The translations under genes and the position numbers were made by a program. Source: Gammaproteobacteria bacterium (GTDB lineage: Bacteria > Pseudomonadota > Gammaproteobacteria > Steroidobacterales > JACDCP01). Taken from it: 11,911 nt of DNA. The stretch is taken from NCBI GenBank assembly GCA_013817465.1, contig JACDCP010000069.1, forward strand, positions 1 to 11,911, in the 5' to 3' direction. How positions within the stretch are numbered: the stretch's first letter is position 1; each line of letters starts with the position of its first letter. Of the stretch, positions 1 to 8,273 are shown in pieces. The notes under the pieces were generated by a model. It did no database searches. It was not told where the DNA came from and saw nothing but the letters and a program-made list of their open reading frames with translations.

Positions 1-312
1 GACTACGATTTGCTCGCGAAAGTGGTGGAAAAGCCGGAGCTTTCGGCACAGTCGAACGCCGGCGCGCTCACCGGAAAATCCATCCCCGTGTCGGTCACGG
101 GCCCGTTCTCCGATCTGAGCGTCCGGCCGGACGTCGGTGGCGCGCTCCGGCAGCGCGCGCGGGATCGTATCGAGGAGGAGATCCGCGAGCGCCTCGGTGG
201 CGGTGACGAGGCCGAAACGGATGGTGCGGATGAGCCCGCCGCGGAACGCGATCTCGAGAAGGAGCTCCAGGAAAAAGCCCGGAAGAAGCTCGAGGATCTG
301 TTCGGCGGCTGA
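1..312 (+). CDS. AsmA family protein, C-terminal fragment (5' end outside window)
   Basis: The frame is open from the first base, so the start lies upstream of the window and only about 103 C-terminal residues are visible. The fragment begins DYDLLAKVV, continues with an IPVSVTGPFSDLSVRPDV stretch, and ends in a charged, helix-prone tail (alternating E/K/R blocks) closing with LEDLFGG. This is the characteristic end of AsmA-family proteins: a final beta strand with a 'PV.V.GPF..P.VRPD' motif followed by a Glu/Lys-rich tail. AsmA proteins are large inner-membrane-anchored periplasmic proteins implicated in phospholipid and outer-membrane homeostasis. Its TGA overlaps the ATG of the next gene (TGATG), indicating co-transcription and translational coupling. 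Family assignment rests on the tail alone. Confidence 0.8.
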   Translation, partial: DYDLLAKVVEKPELSAQSNAGALTGKSIPVSVTGPFSDLSVRPDVGGALRQRARDRIEEEIRERLGGGDEAETDGADEPAAERDLEKELQEKARKKLEDLFGG

Positions 313-884
313 TGCGCGCTATCACCGTCTGGCTCATCGCAATCTGCCTGCCGGCCCAGGCCGCGGAAATTCAGCGCGTCGATGTGGATTATATCGGCGC
401 GCGTTATCACGTCGAATCGGAGACGCTGGTCGAGGCTCCAATCGAATCCGTGTACGCCGTGCTCACCGATTACGAGCACTTCCATCGCATTTCGAGCGTG
501 TTCACGGAAAGCCGCGTTGTCGAACCGATCGTCAATGGCGCGGGCGTCGTGTACACGCGCGCTCAGGGCTGCATCATTTTCTTCTGTCAGATGGTCGTGC
601 GCGTCGAGCGGCTCGAGCTCGACCCGCTGTCCGACATCGTTGCCATTGCGGATCCGGAGCTCAGCGACGTGAAGTACAGCCGAGCGCACTGGCAGCTCGA
701 CGAAACCGAGCGGGGCACCCGTATTCGTTACCGGCATGAGATGGAACCCGATTTCTGGGTGCCGCCGGTCATCGGCCCCTGGCTGATCAAGCGCAGCCTG
801 ACGACCAATGGTGAGGAGGCGGTCGCCCGCATAGAGCTGCTAGCCCGCGAGCGGGCGAGCGCCAAAATGGGGGCCCACCAGTGA
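312..884 (+). CDS. Secreted SRPBCC/START-like fold protein, first tandem copy
   Basis: This 190-residue protein starts at an ATG overlapping the AsmA stop. Residues 1-17 look like a Sec signal peptide (hydrophobic core, cleavage near AQA|AEI), so it is probably periplasmic. The body resembles the SRPBCC/polyketide-cyclase fold: a beta strand, then 'EAPIESVYAVLTDYEHF', the usual first helix of ligand-binding START-like domains, and later strands with alternating charged residues. A Cys-x4-Cys pair (C87, C92) and an FWVPP motif (148-152) are both repeated in the next gene, showing the two are paralogues. The ligand is unknown; lipid or another hydrophobic molecule would fit the fold and the AsmA neighbour, but that is inference. 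Its TGA overlaps the GTG of the next gene. Confidence 0.8.
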   Translation: MRAITVWLIAICLPAQAAEIQRVDVDYIGARYHVESETLVEAPIESVYAVLTDYEHFHRISSVFTESRVVEPIVNGAGVVYTRAQGCIIFFCQMVVRVERLELDPLSDIVAIADPELSDVKYSRAHWQLDETERGTRIRYRHEMEPDFWVPPVIGPWLIKRSLTTNGEEAVARIELLARERASAKMGAHQ

Positions 885-1447
885 TCGGGGGCCGACTCGC
901 AGCCGCTGTCGCAGCATCGTTGTTGAGTGCGGCCACGCCCGCGCTCGAGACCTTGCGGCTCGAAGCTACACGGAATAACGGCGTGTTCCTGCTCGATGCC
1001 GAGGTGCACATCGAAGCGCCGATTGGCGCCGTGCGCGCAATCGTCACCGATTATGAACAGCTGGAGCGCCTGAGCCACCGCATCGAGGAAAGCAGCGTGC
1101 TGGAACAGGAGCCGAACAGCAAGCTGGTTTTCACCCGTGTGAACGCCTGCTTCGCGTTCTTCTGCCGCACACTCGAACGCGTCGAGCGCGTTATTGAGTA
1201 TGGACCCTATCATATTGAAGCGACGACCTTGCCCGAGCGCAGCAACGTGAAGCAGGGCAAGATCGTGTGGAAGTTGCACGAGGCCGGCGAAGGGACCCGC
1301 ATGGAATATCACCTGACGCTGGAGCCCGGCTTCTGGGTGCCGCCGCTGATCGGCCGAATCGTCATCCCGCGAAGCATGCGAGCCGAGGCGGCGCTCATGT
1401 TCGAGCGCATCGAAGAGCTCGCCGGCGGAGCCGTCGATGGCGGCTGA
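881..1447 (+). CDS. Secreted SRPBCC/START-like fold protein, second tandem copy
   Basis: This 188-residue protein starts at GTG 881 in a GTGA overlap with the preceding stop; a G-run (ggggg) about 7 bases upstream can serve as ribosome binding site. Residues 1-21 form a likely Sec signal peptide (Ala/Leu-rich core, cleavage near TPA|LET). The body parallels the preceding paralogue: EAPIGAVRAIVTDYEQLERL for the first helix, the Cys-x4-Cys pair at C90/C95 within a phenylalanine-rich strand, and FWVPPLIG near residues 151-158. Divergence between the copies is high outside these motifs, so the duplication is old or the roles differ. The 3' end overlaps mutY by 11 bases. Function unknown; probably an exported lipid- or hydrophobe-binding protein. 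Confidence 0.8.
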   Translation: MIGGRLAAAVAASLLSAATPALETLRLEATRNNGVFLLDAEVHIEAPIGAVRAIVTDYEQLERLSHRIEESSVLEQEPNSKLVFTRVNACFAFFCRTLERVERVIEYGPYHIEATTLPERSNVKQGKIVWKLHEAGEGTRMEYHLTLEPGFWVPPLIGRIVIPRSMRAEAALMFERIEELAGGAVDGG

Positions 1448-2552
1448 CGATTTCGCGGCGCGCGTGCTCGCCTGGTGGGTGGCATCGGGCCGTAAGGACC
1501 TGCCGTGGCAGCAGGACGTGTCGCCGTATCGCGTCTGGATTTCCGAGATCATGTTGCAGCAGACGCAGGTAACAACCGTGTTGCCGTTTTATCAACGTTT
1601 TATGGCGCGGTTCCCGGATGTTGCCGCGCTCGCGCGCGCGCCGCTCGACGAGGTCCTGCACCATTGGTCGGGGCTAGGTTATTACGCACGTGCCCGCAAT
1701 CTTCACGCGGCGGCGAATCTCGTCTGCGAGCGATTCGACGGCGAGCTGCCGCTCGATATGCCTGCGCTCATGAGTCTGCCCGGCATCGGCCGTTCCACGG
1801 CGGGCGCAATACTCGCACTGGCGCATGGACAGCGCGAGGCCATTCTCGACGGCAACGTGAAGCGCGTGCTCGCGCGCTACTTTGCAGTAAATGGTCAGCC
1901 GGGGCAAAGCGATACGCTGCGGCGCCTCTGGGCGCTATCAGACTCGCTTGTGCCGCGTCGGGATGTTGCTGCGTACACGCAGGCGATGATGGATCTCGGC
2001 GCGACAGTCTGCACGCGCAGCCGACCTGACTGCGCATCCTGTCCGCTCGAACAGGTCTGTGAGGCTCACGCGTCGGGGCGAGAAGCGGAGCTTCCTGCAC
2101 GACGTCCGCGCCGCCTCCGGCCCCTGCGCCGGACGCGCATGCTCGTCGCAGTGGATGCCGACGGGGCCGTGCTCCTGGAGCGCAGACCGCCGCAAGGCAT
2201 CTGGGGTGGACTGTGGGGGCTGCCGGAAATCGATGACGGCTGTGATGTCATGGCATGGTGTGACACGCGTCTCCGTGGCGTTGCCGAATCGGTCGAGGAG
2301 CTGCCGCCGCTCAAGCACGGCTTCACGCATTTCGAGCTCGATATCCGGCCCGCTCTGGTGCGTCTCAAGAGGATGTCCGTGCAGGATTTGGAACGCGACG
2401 ACTGGCTCTGGTATAACAAGGCATCGCCCGTGAAGCTCGGCCTCGCCGCGCCTGTCGCGCGCCTCCTTTCCCAGGTGCCGGGCACTGGCACCCCTTTTCA
2501 GGAAGCAGGCGGGCAGGGCTCGAGAAAAGGGGTGCCGCTGCCCGGCACTTGA
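1437..2552 (+). CDS. mutY: A/G-specific adenine DNA glycosylase MutY
   Basis: MutY removes adenine mispaired with 8-oxoguanine, preventing G:C to T:A transversions. The 371-residue protein has every hallmark: catalytic Glu37 in SEIMLQQTQV, the helix-hairpin-helix LPGIGRSTAGAI (about 114-125), catalytic Asp138 in ILDGNVKRV, and the [4Fe-4S] ligands C192, C199, C202 and C208 (spacing 6-2-5). Numbering agrees with E. coli MutY. A C-terminal NUDIX-like domain (about 230-345) includes the RRPPQGIWGGLWGLPE segment that reads 8-oxoG. ATG 1437 has GGAG six bases upstream. The last roughly 26 residues (VPGTGTPF onward to the stop) are encoded by an inverted REP-like doublet and are not native MutY sequence; the protein is about 20 residues longer than E. 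coli MutY (350). The catalytic and NUDIX parts look intact, so I expect activity. Confidence 0.97.
   Translation: MAADDFAARVLAWWVASGRKDLPWQQDVSPYRVWISEIMLQQTQVTTVLPFYQRFMARFPDVAALARAPLDEVLHHWSGLGYYARARNLHAAANLVCERFDGELPLDMPALMSLPGIGRSTAGAILALAHGQREAILDGNVKRVLARYFAVNGQPGQSDTLRRLWALSDSLVPRRDVAAYTQAMMDLGATVCTRSRPDCASCPLEQVCEAHASGREAELPARRPRRLRPLRRTRMLVAVDADGAVLLERRPPQGIWGGLWGLPEIDDGCDVMAWCDTRLRGVAESVEELPPLKHGFTHFELDIRPALVRLKRMSVQDLERDDWLWYNKASPVKLGLAAPVARLLSQVPGTGTPFQEAGGQGSRKGVPLPGT
2472..2551. repeat. REP-like inverted doublet at the mutY 3' end
   Basis: Arms 2472-2499 and 2524-2551 (28 bases each) are reverse complements with three mismatches, separated by a 24-base spacer. Each arm also contains its own small hairpin, GTGCC...GGCAC (2475-2479/2487-2491 and 2532-2536/2544-2548). 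Two hairpin units in opposite orientation is the architecture of REP/BIME elements. The outer end includes AAAAGGGGTGCC. The element supplies the mutY stop region and ends 7 bases before the yggX ATG. It has no T-run, so it is not a standard terminator, though it could affect mRNA decay or yggX translation. Confidence 0.8.
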
Positions 2553-2558
2553 GTGAAT

Positions 2559-2831
2559 ATGTCCCGCACCGTGAACTGCATCGTGCTCGGCCGTGAAGTG
2601 CCGGGCCTGCAATACCTGCCGTATCCGGGCGAGCTCGGCCGGCGCATCTACGATAACGTGTCGCAGGAGGGCTGGCAGCGCTGGCTCGCGCACCAGACCA
2701 TGCTCATCAACGAGTATCGCCTGACACCGATGGAGCCGAAGGCGCGCAAGTTCCTCGAAGAGCAGATGGAAAAGTTTTTCTTCGGTGGAGGCGCCGAGAA
2801 GCCATCCGGTTACGTTCCGCAGGCCGAATAA
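2559..2831 (+). CDS. yggX: Fe(2+)-trafficking / oxidative damage protection protein YggX
   Basis: This 90-residue protein matches YggX along its length: MSRTVNCIVLGRE at the N-terminus with the conserved Cys7, YPGELGRRIYDNVS, QEGWQRWLAHQTMLINEYRL, and a C-terminal GYVPQ segment. YggX is a small cytosolic protein that protects Fe-S clusters from oxidative damage and is proposed to handle Fe(II). Linkage to mutY is conserved in gammaproteobacteria, and MutY itself carries an Fe-S cluster. I chose ATG 2559 because YggX proteins begin MSR; an in-frame GTG at 2553, directly after the mutY stop, would add two residues. The ribosome binding site is weak (GAG in the last bases before the start), and the repeat arm ends 7 bases upstream, so initiation probably depends on coupling to mutY. 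Confidence 0.96.
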   Translation: MSRTVNCIVLGREVPGLQYLPYPGELGRRIYDNVSQEGWQRWLAHQTMLINEYRLTPMEPKARKFLEEQMEKFFFGGGAEKPSGYVPQAE

Positions 2832-2891
2832 TCCGCGCCGAACGTGGATGGCCGAATAAATCAGGCTCTGCGCTGCAGGCATTCCCCGTAG

Positions 2892-2909
2892 GGCCGGCTT
2901 CAGCCGGCC
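2892..2909. repeat. Perfect 7-bp palindrome, REP-like, between convergent genes
   Basis: GGCCGGC (2892-2898), loop TTCA, GCCGGCC (2903-2909), preceded by GTAG. The 'GTAGGGC..GCTTCAGC' form is typical of extragenic REP-type palindromes in gammaproteobacteria. It lies between yggX and the convergent egtD, with no T-tract on either side. It may block exonuclease digestion of either mRNA or act as a weak bidirectional stop. Confidence 0.6.
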
Positions 2910-2929
2910 ATGTCAGCCATTCAAACTTC

Positions 2930-2954
2930 GGCCGAGTTCAACCGGTTATTTTTT
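2930..2954 (+). terminator. Possible weak terminator after yggX
   Basis: GGCCG (2930-2934), an 8-base loop and CGGTT (2943-2947) can pair over five positions, two of them G-U, followed after one A by six Ts (2949-2954). The stem is short and weak, but it is the only T-tract downstream of yggX. Confidence 0.25.
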
Positions 2955-2955
2955 A

Positions 2956-3939
2956 TTAGTTATCCGCCGTGCAGACCAGAAACTGCACGCTGAACAGCCC
3001 CTCCGCGTCCGTCCACACGCATTCAACCTGAAAGCCCGCCTCCGCCGCCAGCGCGGCGAACTCTGCGCGGGTGTACTTGTGCGAGTATTCGGTGAGGATG
3101 TGCTCGCCCTTGCTGAAGCGGATGCGCCGGCCGCCGATCGTGACCGTCTGGTCCTTCATGCTGACGAGCTGCATCTCGATGCGGTTATCCTGGCGATCGT
3201 AGACCGCACGATGCGCGAACTGCCTGATGTCGAAGTCTGCCTGGTACTCCCGGTTGAGGTGCGTGAGCATGTTCAGGTTGAACTCCGCCGTGACGCCCGC
3301 GGCGTCGTTGTAGGCGCGCGTGATGATTTCCGGGTCCTTGTCCAGATCGACGCCGATCAGCAGCGCTCCGCCTTCGGTCGCCACGCGGCTCATTGATTGC
3401 AAAAGGGCGAGCGCCTGCGGCCGCTGAAAATTACCGATAGTCGAGCCGGGGAAGTACACGAGGTTACGTACTGGTGTCACCTTCGGGTCGGGCAGCTCGA
3501 ACGGCTGCGTGAAATCGGCGCAGACCGGGAGCACGTCAACGTCGGGGAAAAGCGCAGCAATCCGCTCCGCCGCGGCGACCAGATGCTCCTTCGAGATATC
3601 CACGGGCACATACGCGGCCAGTGCAACCAGGTTCTCGAGCAGGATCTGGGTCTTCAGGCTCGAACCGCTGCCGAATTCGATGAGCGAAGCTTCCGGGCCG
3701 ACCAGCCGTGCAATCTCGCCGACGTTCTCACGCATGATCGCGAGCTCGGTGCGGGTCGGGTAGTACTCGGGCAGCTCGGTGATAGCGTCGAAGAGCTGCG
3801 AGCCGCGCTCGTCGTAAAAGTATTTCGGCGAGATTCGCTTCGGGGTGGCTGCGAGACCTCTGAGGATTTCCGCCGCGCTGTCGTCCCCGTCCGGCTCGAA
3901 ATCGTGCAGCGCCGGGACCGCGTTGTCGCCGTCGCTCAT
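2956..3939 (-). CDS. egtD: L-histidine N-alpha-methyltransferase EgtD
   Basis: EgtD trimethylates histidine with three S-adenosylmethionine to give hercynine, the ergothioneine precursor. The 327-residue protein carries family signatures: KYFYDERGSQLFDAITELPEYYPTRTE (39-65), condensed here as YFYDERGS...LPEYYPTRTE, a SAM-binding glycine motif IEFGSGSSLKT (87-97), FPGSTIGNF, and an AAGVTAEFN...LNRE segment typical of the family. Length matches known EgtD (about 320). ATG 3939 was chosen because upstream sequence in this frame only overlays egtB; an AAGGA lies about 14 bases before it. It starts 7 bases after the egtB stop, so the two are co-transcribed. Confidence 0.95.
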   Translation of the reverse strand: MSDGDNAVPALHDFEPDGDDSAAEILRGLAATPKRISPKYFYDERGSQLFDAITELPEYYPTRTELAIMRENVGEIARLVGPEASLIEFGSGSSLKTQILLENLVALAAYVPVDISKEHLVAAAERIAALFPDVDVLPVCADFTQPFELPDPKVTPVRNLVYFPGSTIGNFQRPQALALLQSMSRVATEGGALLIGVDLDKDPEIITRAYNDAAGVTAEFNLNMLTHLNREYQADFDIRQFAHRAVYDRQDNRIEMQLVSMKDQTVTIGGRRIRFSKGEHILTEYSHKYTRAEFAALAAEAGFQVECVWTDAEGLFSVQFLVCTADN

Positions 3940-3946
3940 GACACGC

Positions 3947-5230
<1,284 letters not shown>

Positions 5231-5266
5231 GAGAGGGTTCGAAACCTCAGGCGAGGTGGCGGAACA

Positions 5267-5295
5267 AGAATATAGAAGGGTGGCGGGAGCGTCAA
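5267..5295 (-). promoter_or_regulatory. Candidate sigma-70 promoter for egtB-egtD
   Basis: On the minus strand TTGACG (5290-5295) is followed after 17 bases by TATTCT (5267-5272); an overlapping TATATT sits at 15 bases. It lies 37 bases upstream of the egtB ATG, and no other good candidate is seen between the tRNA promoter and egtB. Confidence 0.4.
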
Positions 5296-5325
5296 AAACG
5301 CCGGTGCAGGCGCCGTGCGGCCGCC

Positions 5326-5354
5326 TTGACTGGCCCGGGGGCGGCGGTTGTAAT
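5326..5354 (+). promoter_or_regulatory. Promoter of tRNA-Phe
   Basis: TTGACT (5326-5331), a 17-base spacer, and TGTAAT (5349-5354) match the sigma-70 consensus at five of six positions in each box. A GC-rich ACGCGGC discriminator follows, as is typical of stringently controlled stable-RNA promoters. The -10 box ends 11 bases before the mature tRNA 5' end. Confidence 0.6.
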
Positions 5355-5365
5355 ACGCGGCTTCC

Positions 5366-5441
<76 letters not shown>

Positions 5442-5634
5442 TAAAATCACCGACTTACGCTGTCCTGGATCTCGATTGCCTGGATCGCCCGGTTCAGGAT
5501 CGTGCCCGAGCCAGCCTGCTATTCTGCCTCTATCGCGCCGGCGCGGACGAGGACGCTACCTTCGATCGCCTCAGCGAGCTGACGGGCAACAAGTACCCAC
5601 TGCCTCGGATGGCGAGTAGAAGACCCCGCGCTGT
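5442..5634 (+). other. Short open frame of unknown origin after tRNA-Phe, possible gene remnant
   Basis: A plus-strand frame runs open from the tRNA 3' end through 5634. In the middle it reads like real protein (RARASLLFCLYRAGADEDA, then FDRLSELTGNKYPLPRM) with codon choice similar to neighbours. No ATG opens it between the tRNA and this stretch. It merges downstream into the antisense of the HEAT-repeat gene, where it stops looking like protein. I do not recognise the family. It may be the tail of a deleted gene or chance coding-like sequence. No terminator for the minus-strand operon is evident here either. Confidence 0.25.
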
Positions 5635-6630
5635 CTATTGTCCGCTAGACAGCAATCGATCGAGGTGCTCGAAAGCTCGTTCCGAGTCGGACTGCGCCAG
5701 CCAGAAGAGCGCCTGCTCACGCACTTCGCGTTGCAGTTGCCGGTTGCCGAGCACGGCTAACAACGCGTCGACGGCGCGATCCTCCGGTAGCTGCGACATC
5801 GCGAAGACAGCCTCTTCGCGCACCTCGTCATCGTCGTCATTGGCGAGCGCCCATTGGATTGCTTCCTCGCTTTCGCTTGCGCCGGTCTGGGCAAGCCAGA
5901 ACCACGCCTGCGACCGCACCTCGGGATCATTGTCTTCACGACCCTGGCGGATCAGTGCGTCGGCACGATTCTCAGCCGTCGATTGTGCCAGCGAAAACGC
6001 GGCATGCTGACGGATTCCCGAGCTCTCATCGTCGAACATCAGGCGTTCCAGTTCGCCGGCGGATTCCGAGATGCGTGCCTGGGACATCCAGAAGATAGCC
6101 TCCTTGCGCAGTTCCATGGTGGGCGCGGCGGTGACAATGTCCATCAGAAAACGCAATGCCGCGGCGCCTTCGTGCACGGCGACGGCGGCAAGCGCATCAG
6201 AGGCGACGGATGAAGTCGGCGTTACATTATCCTTGAGCCAAGCCAGGCTCTCATCGACATCAACCAGGCCGAGATCAGTGATGTCGAGGCGGGACGTGAC
6301 CGCACATTGCGGACTCAGCGCGCGAATGCGTCGCGTCCTGCCGGATTCGATCAGTGCATAGATCTGCATTTCTCCGCTCGCCCCCGGGAATCCGTCGGCC
6401 GCGCTGTAATTGTCATGGCGGCTGTCGAGGTCGCACTCGCATGCAACGGCCGAGCCGCTGCTCCAGCGGACGCAGCACAAGGGCGGTGCGTCTTCGGTTG
6501 CGGCGACGCGCCATGTATAGACGCCGTCGGCGGCAAGCGCGTCGAGCGTCGCTGCCATGGATTCTCCGCAGGGCCAGGCGATCAGCGCTAATGCCGCGGT
6601 GATCACGCGAACGTGCCAGCCGCCGCTCAC
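5635..6630 (-). CDS. Exported HEAT-repeat protein with Cys-containing N-terminal domain
   Basis: This 331-residue protein starts at GTG 6630 in a GTGA overlap with the preceding stop; GGAG lies 8 bases upstream. Residues 1-26 resemble a Sec signal peptide (core VITAALALIAW, cleavage near SMA|ATL), placing it in the periplasm. Mature residues 27-135 form an unrecognised domain with five cysteines (52, 53, 64, 66, 109), possibly disulfide- or metal-linked. From about 140 to the end there are five helical repeats of about 31 residues, each opening with a variant of VRxxAxFWLAQ (FWMSQ, FSLAQ, FWLAQ, FAMSQ, FWLAQ), typical of HEAT/PBS-lyase repeats that mediate protein binding. It is the last gene of the sigma operon, so the context suggests a scaffold or sensor in that circuit. 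Partner unknown. Confidence 0.85.
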   Translation of the reverse strand: MSGGWHVRVITAALALIAWPCGESMAATLDALAADGVYTWRVAATEDAPPLCCVRWSSGSAVACECDLDSRHDNYSAADGFPGASGEMQIYALIESGRTRRIRALSPQCAVTSRLDITDLGLVDVDESLAWLKDNVTPTSSVASDALAAVAVHEGAAALRFLMDIVTAAPTMELRKEAIFWMSQARISESAGELERLMFDDESSGIRQHAAFSLAQSTAENRADALIRQGREDNDPEVRSQAWFWLAQTGASESEEAIQWALANDDDDEVREEAVFAMSQLPEDRAVDALLAVLGNRQLQREVREQALFWLAQSDSERAFEHLDRLLSSGQ

Positions 6631-7520
6631 TCTCCGTTCTCCAGTGTGGTGTCGATCACGTCCCAAACGGCATCGCTATCCATATTCACGAGCGTCTGCA
6701 GCAGCTCACGCTTTTCCTCCGGGGCCGTGCTCTCGTTGAACAGCTCGAGCACGGCTCGGTCGAGGTCCGCGATCTGCAGCCCTTCGAGCGCTGCGTCTTT
6801 GACTTTCGGCACGTCCGTGTCGCGGTAGATGCCGACGAGCACGTCGCCGACCTCGTCGCCGCCGGCGATGCCGAGACCGTGGATCGCCTGCGCCTGCCGC
6901 TCGGGATCGCTGGTGTCGGTCGCCAACGCGGTCAAAGACTCGACATCTCCAGCGACGGCATACGCGTCGATCAGCACGTCCGCCATGTCGGGGCGATCGC
7001 GCAGTGCCCGCAGCTCGTCCAAAGCACCCATCGCCCCGAGCATATTCACCGCGTTTTCGAAATCCTCAGCGTTTTCCGCGTTGACGGCGATCTGGTACAC
7101 AGCCTCGCTGTCGTCGGCAATCAGGTAAGCCTCGAGGACGGCCTCCCTGGTATCGGCGTCGCCGGCCGCATAGATCTCGCCAAGCGCCGCTAACGCCTGC
7201 TGGTCGCCGCCAATACCGATCATGCGGATCGCCTCCAGCCGAATGCGCCTGTCATCGGTTTCGGCCATCTCGACCAGCAAAGATTGCGCCTCGGGCAGAT
7301 CGATCTGACTCAGCACGAACAGTGCGCGCTCCTTCAGTTCGGCGCTGCCAGCGCCGCGCAGCACCTTAGTGACGATCGGCAATGCCCGCTCCGGAGGCGC
7401 CGATATGAGCGCTTCCAGCGCGGAGATCTTCAAATCTTCCGCATCGTCTGTCTGCGCGACGGAAAGCGCGCTGATCGACGTGATCAGAGCGACCAGAATC
7501 AACTGCCGAAGTGAAGCCAT
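6627..7520 (-). CDS. Exported acidic HEAT-repeat protein
   Basis: This 297-residue protein starts at ATG 7520, with AGGA 8 bases upstream; in-frame codons further up fall inside the neighbouring gene's end. A clear signal peptide occupies residues 1-22 (ASLRQLILVALITSISALSVA), cleaved before QTDD. The mature part is almost entirely alpha-helical repeats of about 30 residues: LKISALEAL, LKERALFVLSQ, IRLEAIRMIG, TREAVLEAYL, RQAQAIHGLG, VKDAALEGLQ and so on, a HEAT/Armadillo-like solenoid. It is strongly acidic (many D/E) and has no catalytic motif I can see, so a binding platform is likely. It sits 16 bases after the anti-sigma gene and overlaps the next HEAT gene by 4 bases. Confidence 0.85.
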   Translation of the reverse strand: MASLRQLILVALITSISALSVAQTDDAEDLKISALEALISAPPERALPIVTKVLRGAGSAELKERALFVLSQIDLPEAQSLLVEMAETDDRRIRLEAIRMIGIGGDQQALAALGEIYAAGDADTREAVLEAYLIADDSEAVYQIAVNAENAEDFENAVNMLGAMGALDELRALRDRPDMADVLIDAYAVAGDVESLTALATDTSDPERQAQAIHGLGIAGGDEVGDVLVGIYRDTDVPKVKDAALEGLQIADLDRAVLELFNESTAPEEKRELLQTLVNMDSDAVWDVIDTTLENGE

Positions 7521-7536
7521 GTGGATAATCCTGTTA

Positions 7537-8271
7537 CTAGATGGGGCCTGTAACATCAGATGCGTTCCGCCCCAGCTTGGTTAGCATGACGTCGAGCTCG
7601 AAGGCGAGCTGCGTCTGCAGCGCCTCTGCATCCTCGGCCGTGATGTCGTCCGACGCGAGCCGAACCAGTATGAATTCGAAGGCACGCAGAACCCTGGCCA
7701 GGTCCTCCGCGTCGTTGTGTTCGGCGGCGCGTTCGAACATGCGATTCTGTCGGATCATTTGCATGATCAGCATGGCGCGTTCCGTGTGCGCGTCCATCGG
7801 GAGTTCTGTCAGTTCCTGCCGGCTATCCCGCAGATGCACCTGCAGGCCGCGTGCGAAAGCGTCCGACTGCGAGCGCATGTCGGGAAAAACGGCATCGGTC
7901 ACGTCGGTGTCGACAAGCGGCTCTGATACCTGGTTACCCGCAATGTAGAATTTGATGACGATTCCCGCGACCAGCACAGCAGCAACGCCCGTGCCCCAGG
8001 CGAATGACGGAAAATGAAAACCGCGGTCCGAAGACTTCGCACGCTGTCGCTCGGCGCGCGCCGCGCGATCGATGCTGTCGTGCCAGCGGGCAGTTACGTC
8101 TGGGGCGACGGCCATCGGTTCCGGCGCTTCGAGCTGCGCGAGGTCGTTGCATAGCTGCTCGTATCGTGCACGGAGCGAGACGTCCGCCTCGAGCGACGCT
8201 TGAACTCGACGGCGCTCGACCTTGGACAATCCGTCCCGGTAGTAATAAAGGATCAAAGTATCGTCGTTCAT
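7537..8271 (-). CDS. Membrane anti-sigma factor-like protein (single TM)
   Basis: This 244-residue protein starts at ATG 8271, two bases after the sigma stop (TAA-TC-ATG); no strong ribosome site precedes it, so translation is probably coupled. The N-terminal about 85 residues (MNDDTLILYYYRDGLSKVERRRVQ onward, given here as LILYYYRDGLS...VERRRV) resemble the cytoplasmic sigma-binding region of anti-sigma factors, but the zinc H-x3-C-x2-C motif is absent and only one Cys (C41) is present. One transmembrane helix spans about 89-110 (WGTGVAAVLVAGIVIKFYI). The remaining about 130 residues would be periplasmic, helical and rich in charged residues. Role as anti-sigma is inferred from gene order, topology and N-terminal character rather than from a diagnostic motif. 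Confidence 0.75.
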   Translation of the reverse strand: MNDDTLILYYYRDGLSKVERRRVQASLEADVSLRARYEQLCNDLAQLEAPEPMAVAPDVTARWHDSIDRAARAERQRAKSSDRGFHFPSFAWGTGVAAVLVAGIVIKFYIAGNQVSEPLVDTDVTDAVFPDMRSQSDAFARGLQVHLRDSRQELTELPMDAHTERAMLIMQMIRQNRMFERAAEHNDAEDLARVLRAFEFILVRLASDDITAEDAEALQTQLAFELDVMLTKLGRNASDVTGPI

Positions 8272-8273
8272 GA

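Noticed and set aside
2472..2551. Inverted repeat at the mutY end considered as a rho-independent terminator
   Set aside because: No T-tract after the stem, and it lies inside the mutY-yggX transcription unit.
1938..2882. Minus-strand open frame of 314 codons opposite mutY and yggX
   Set aside because: Antisense to two clearly real genes, with no recognisable motif.
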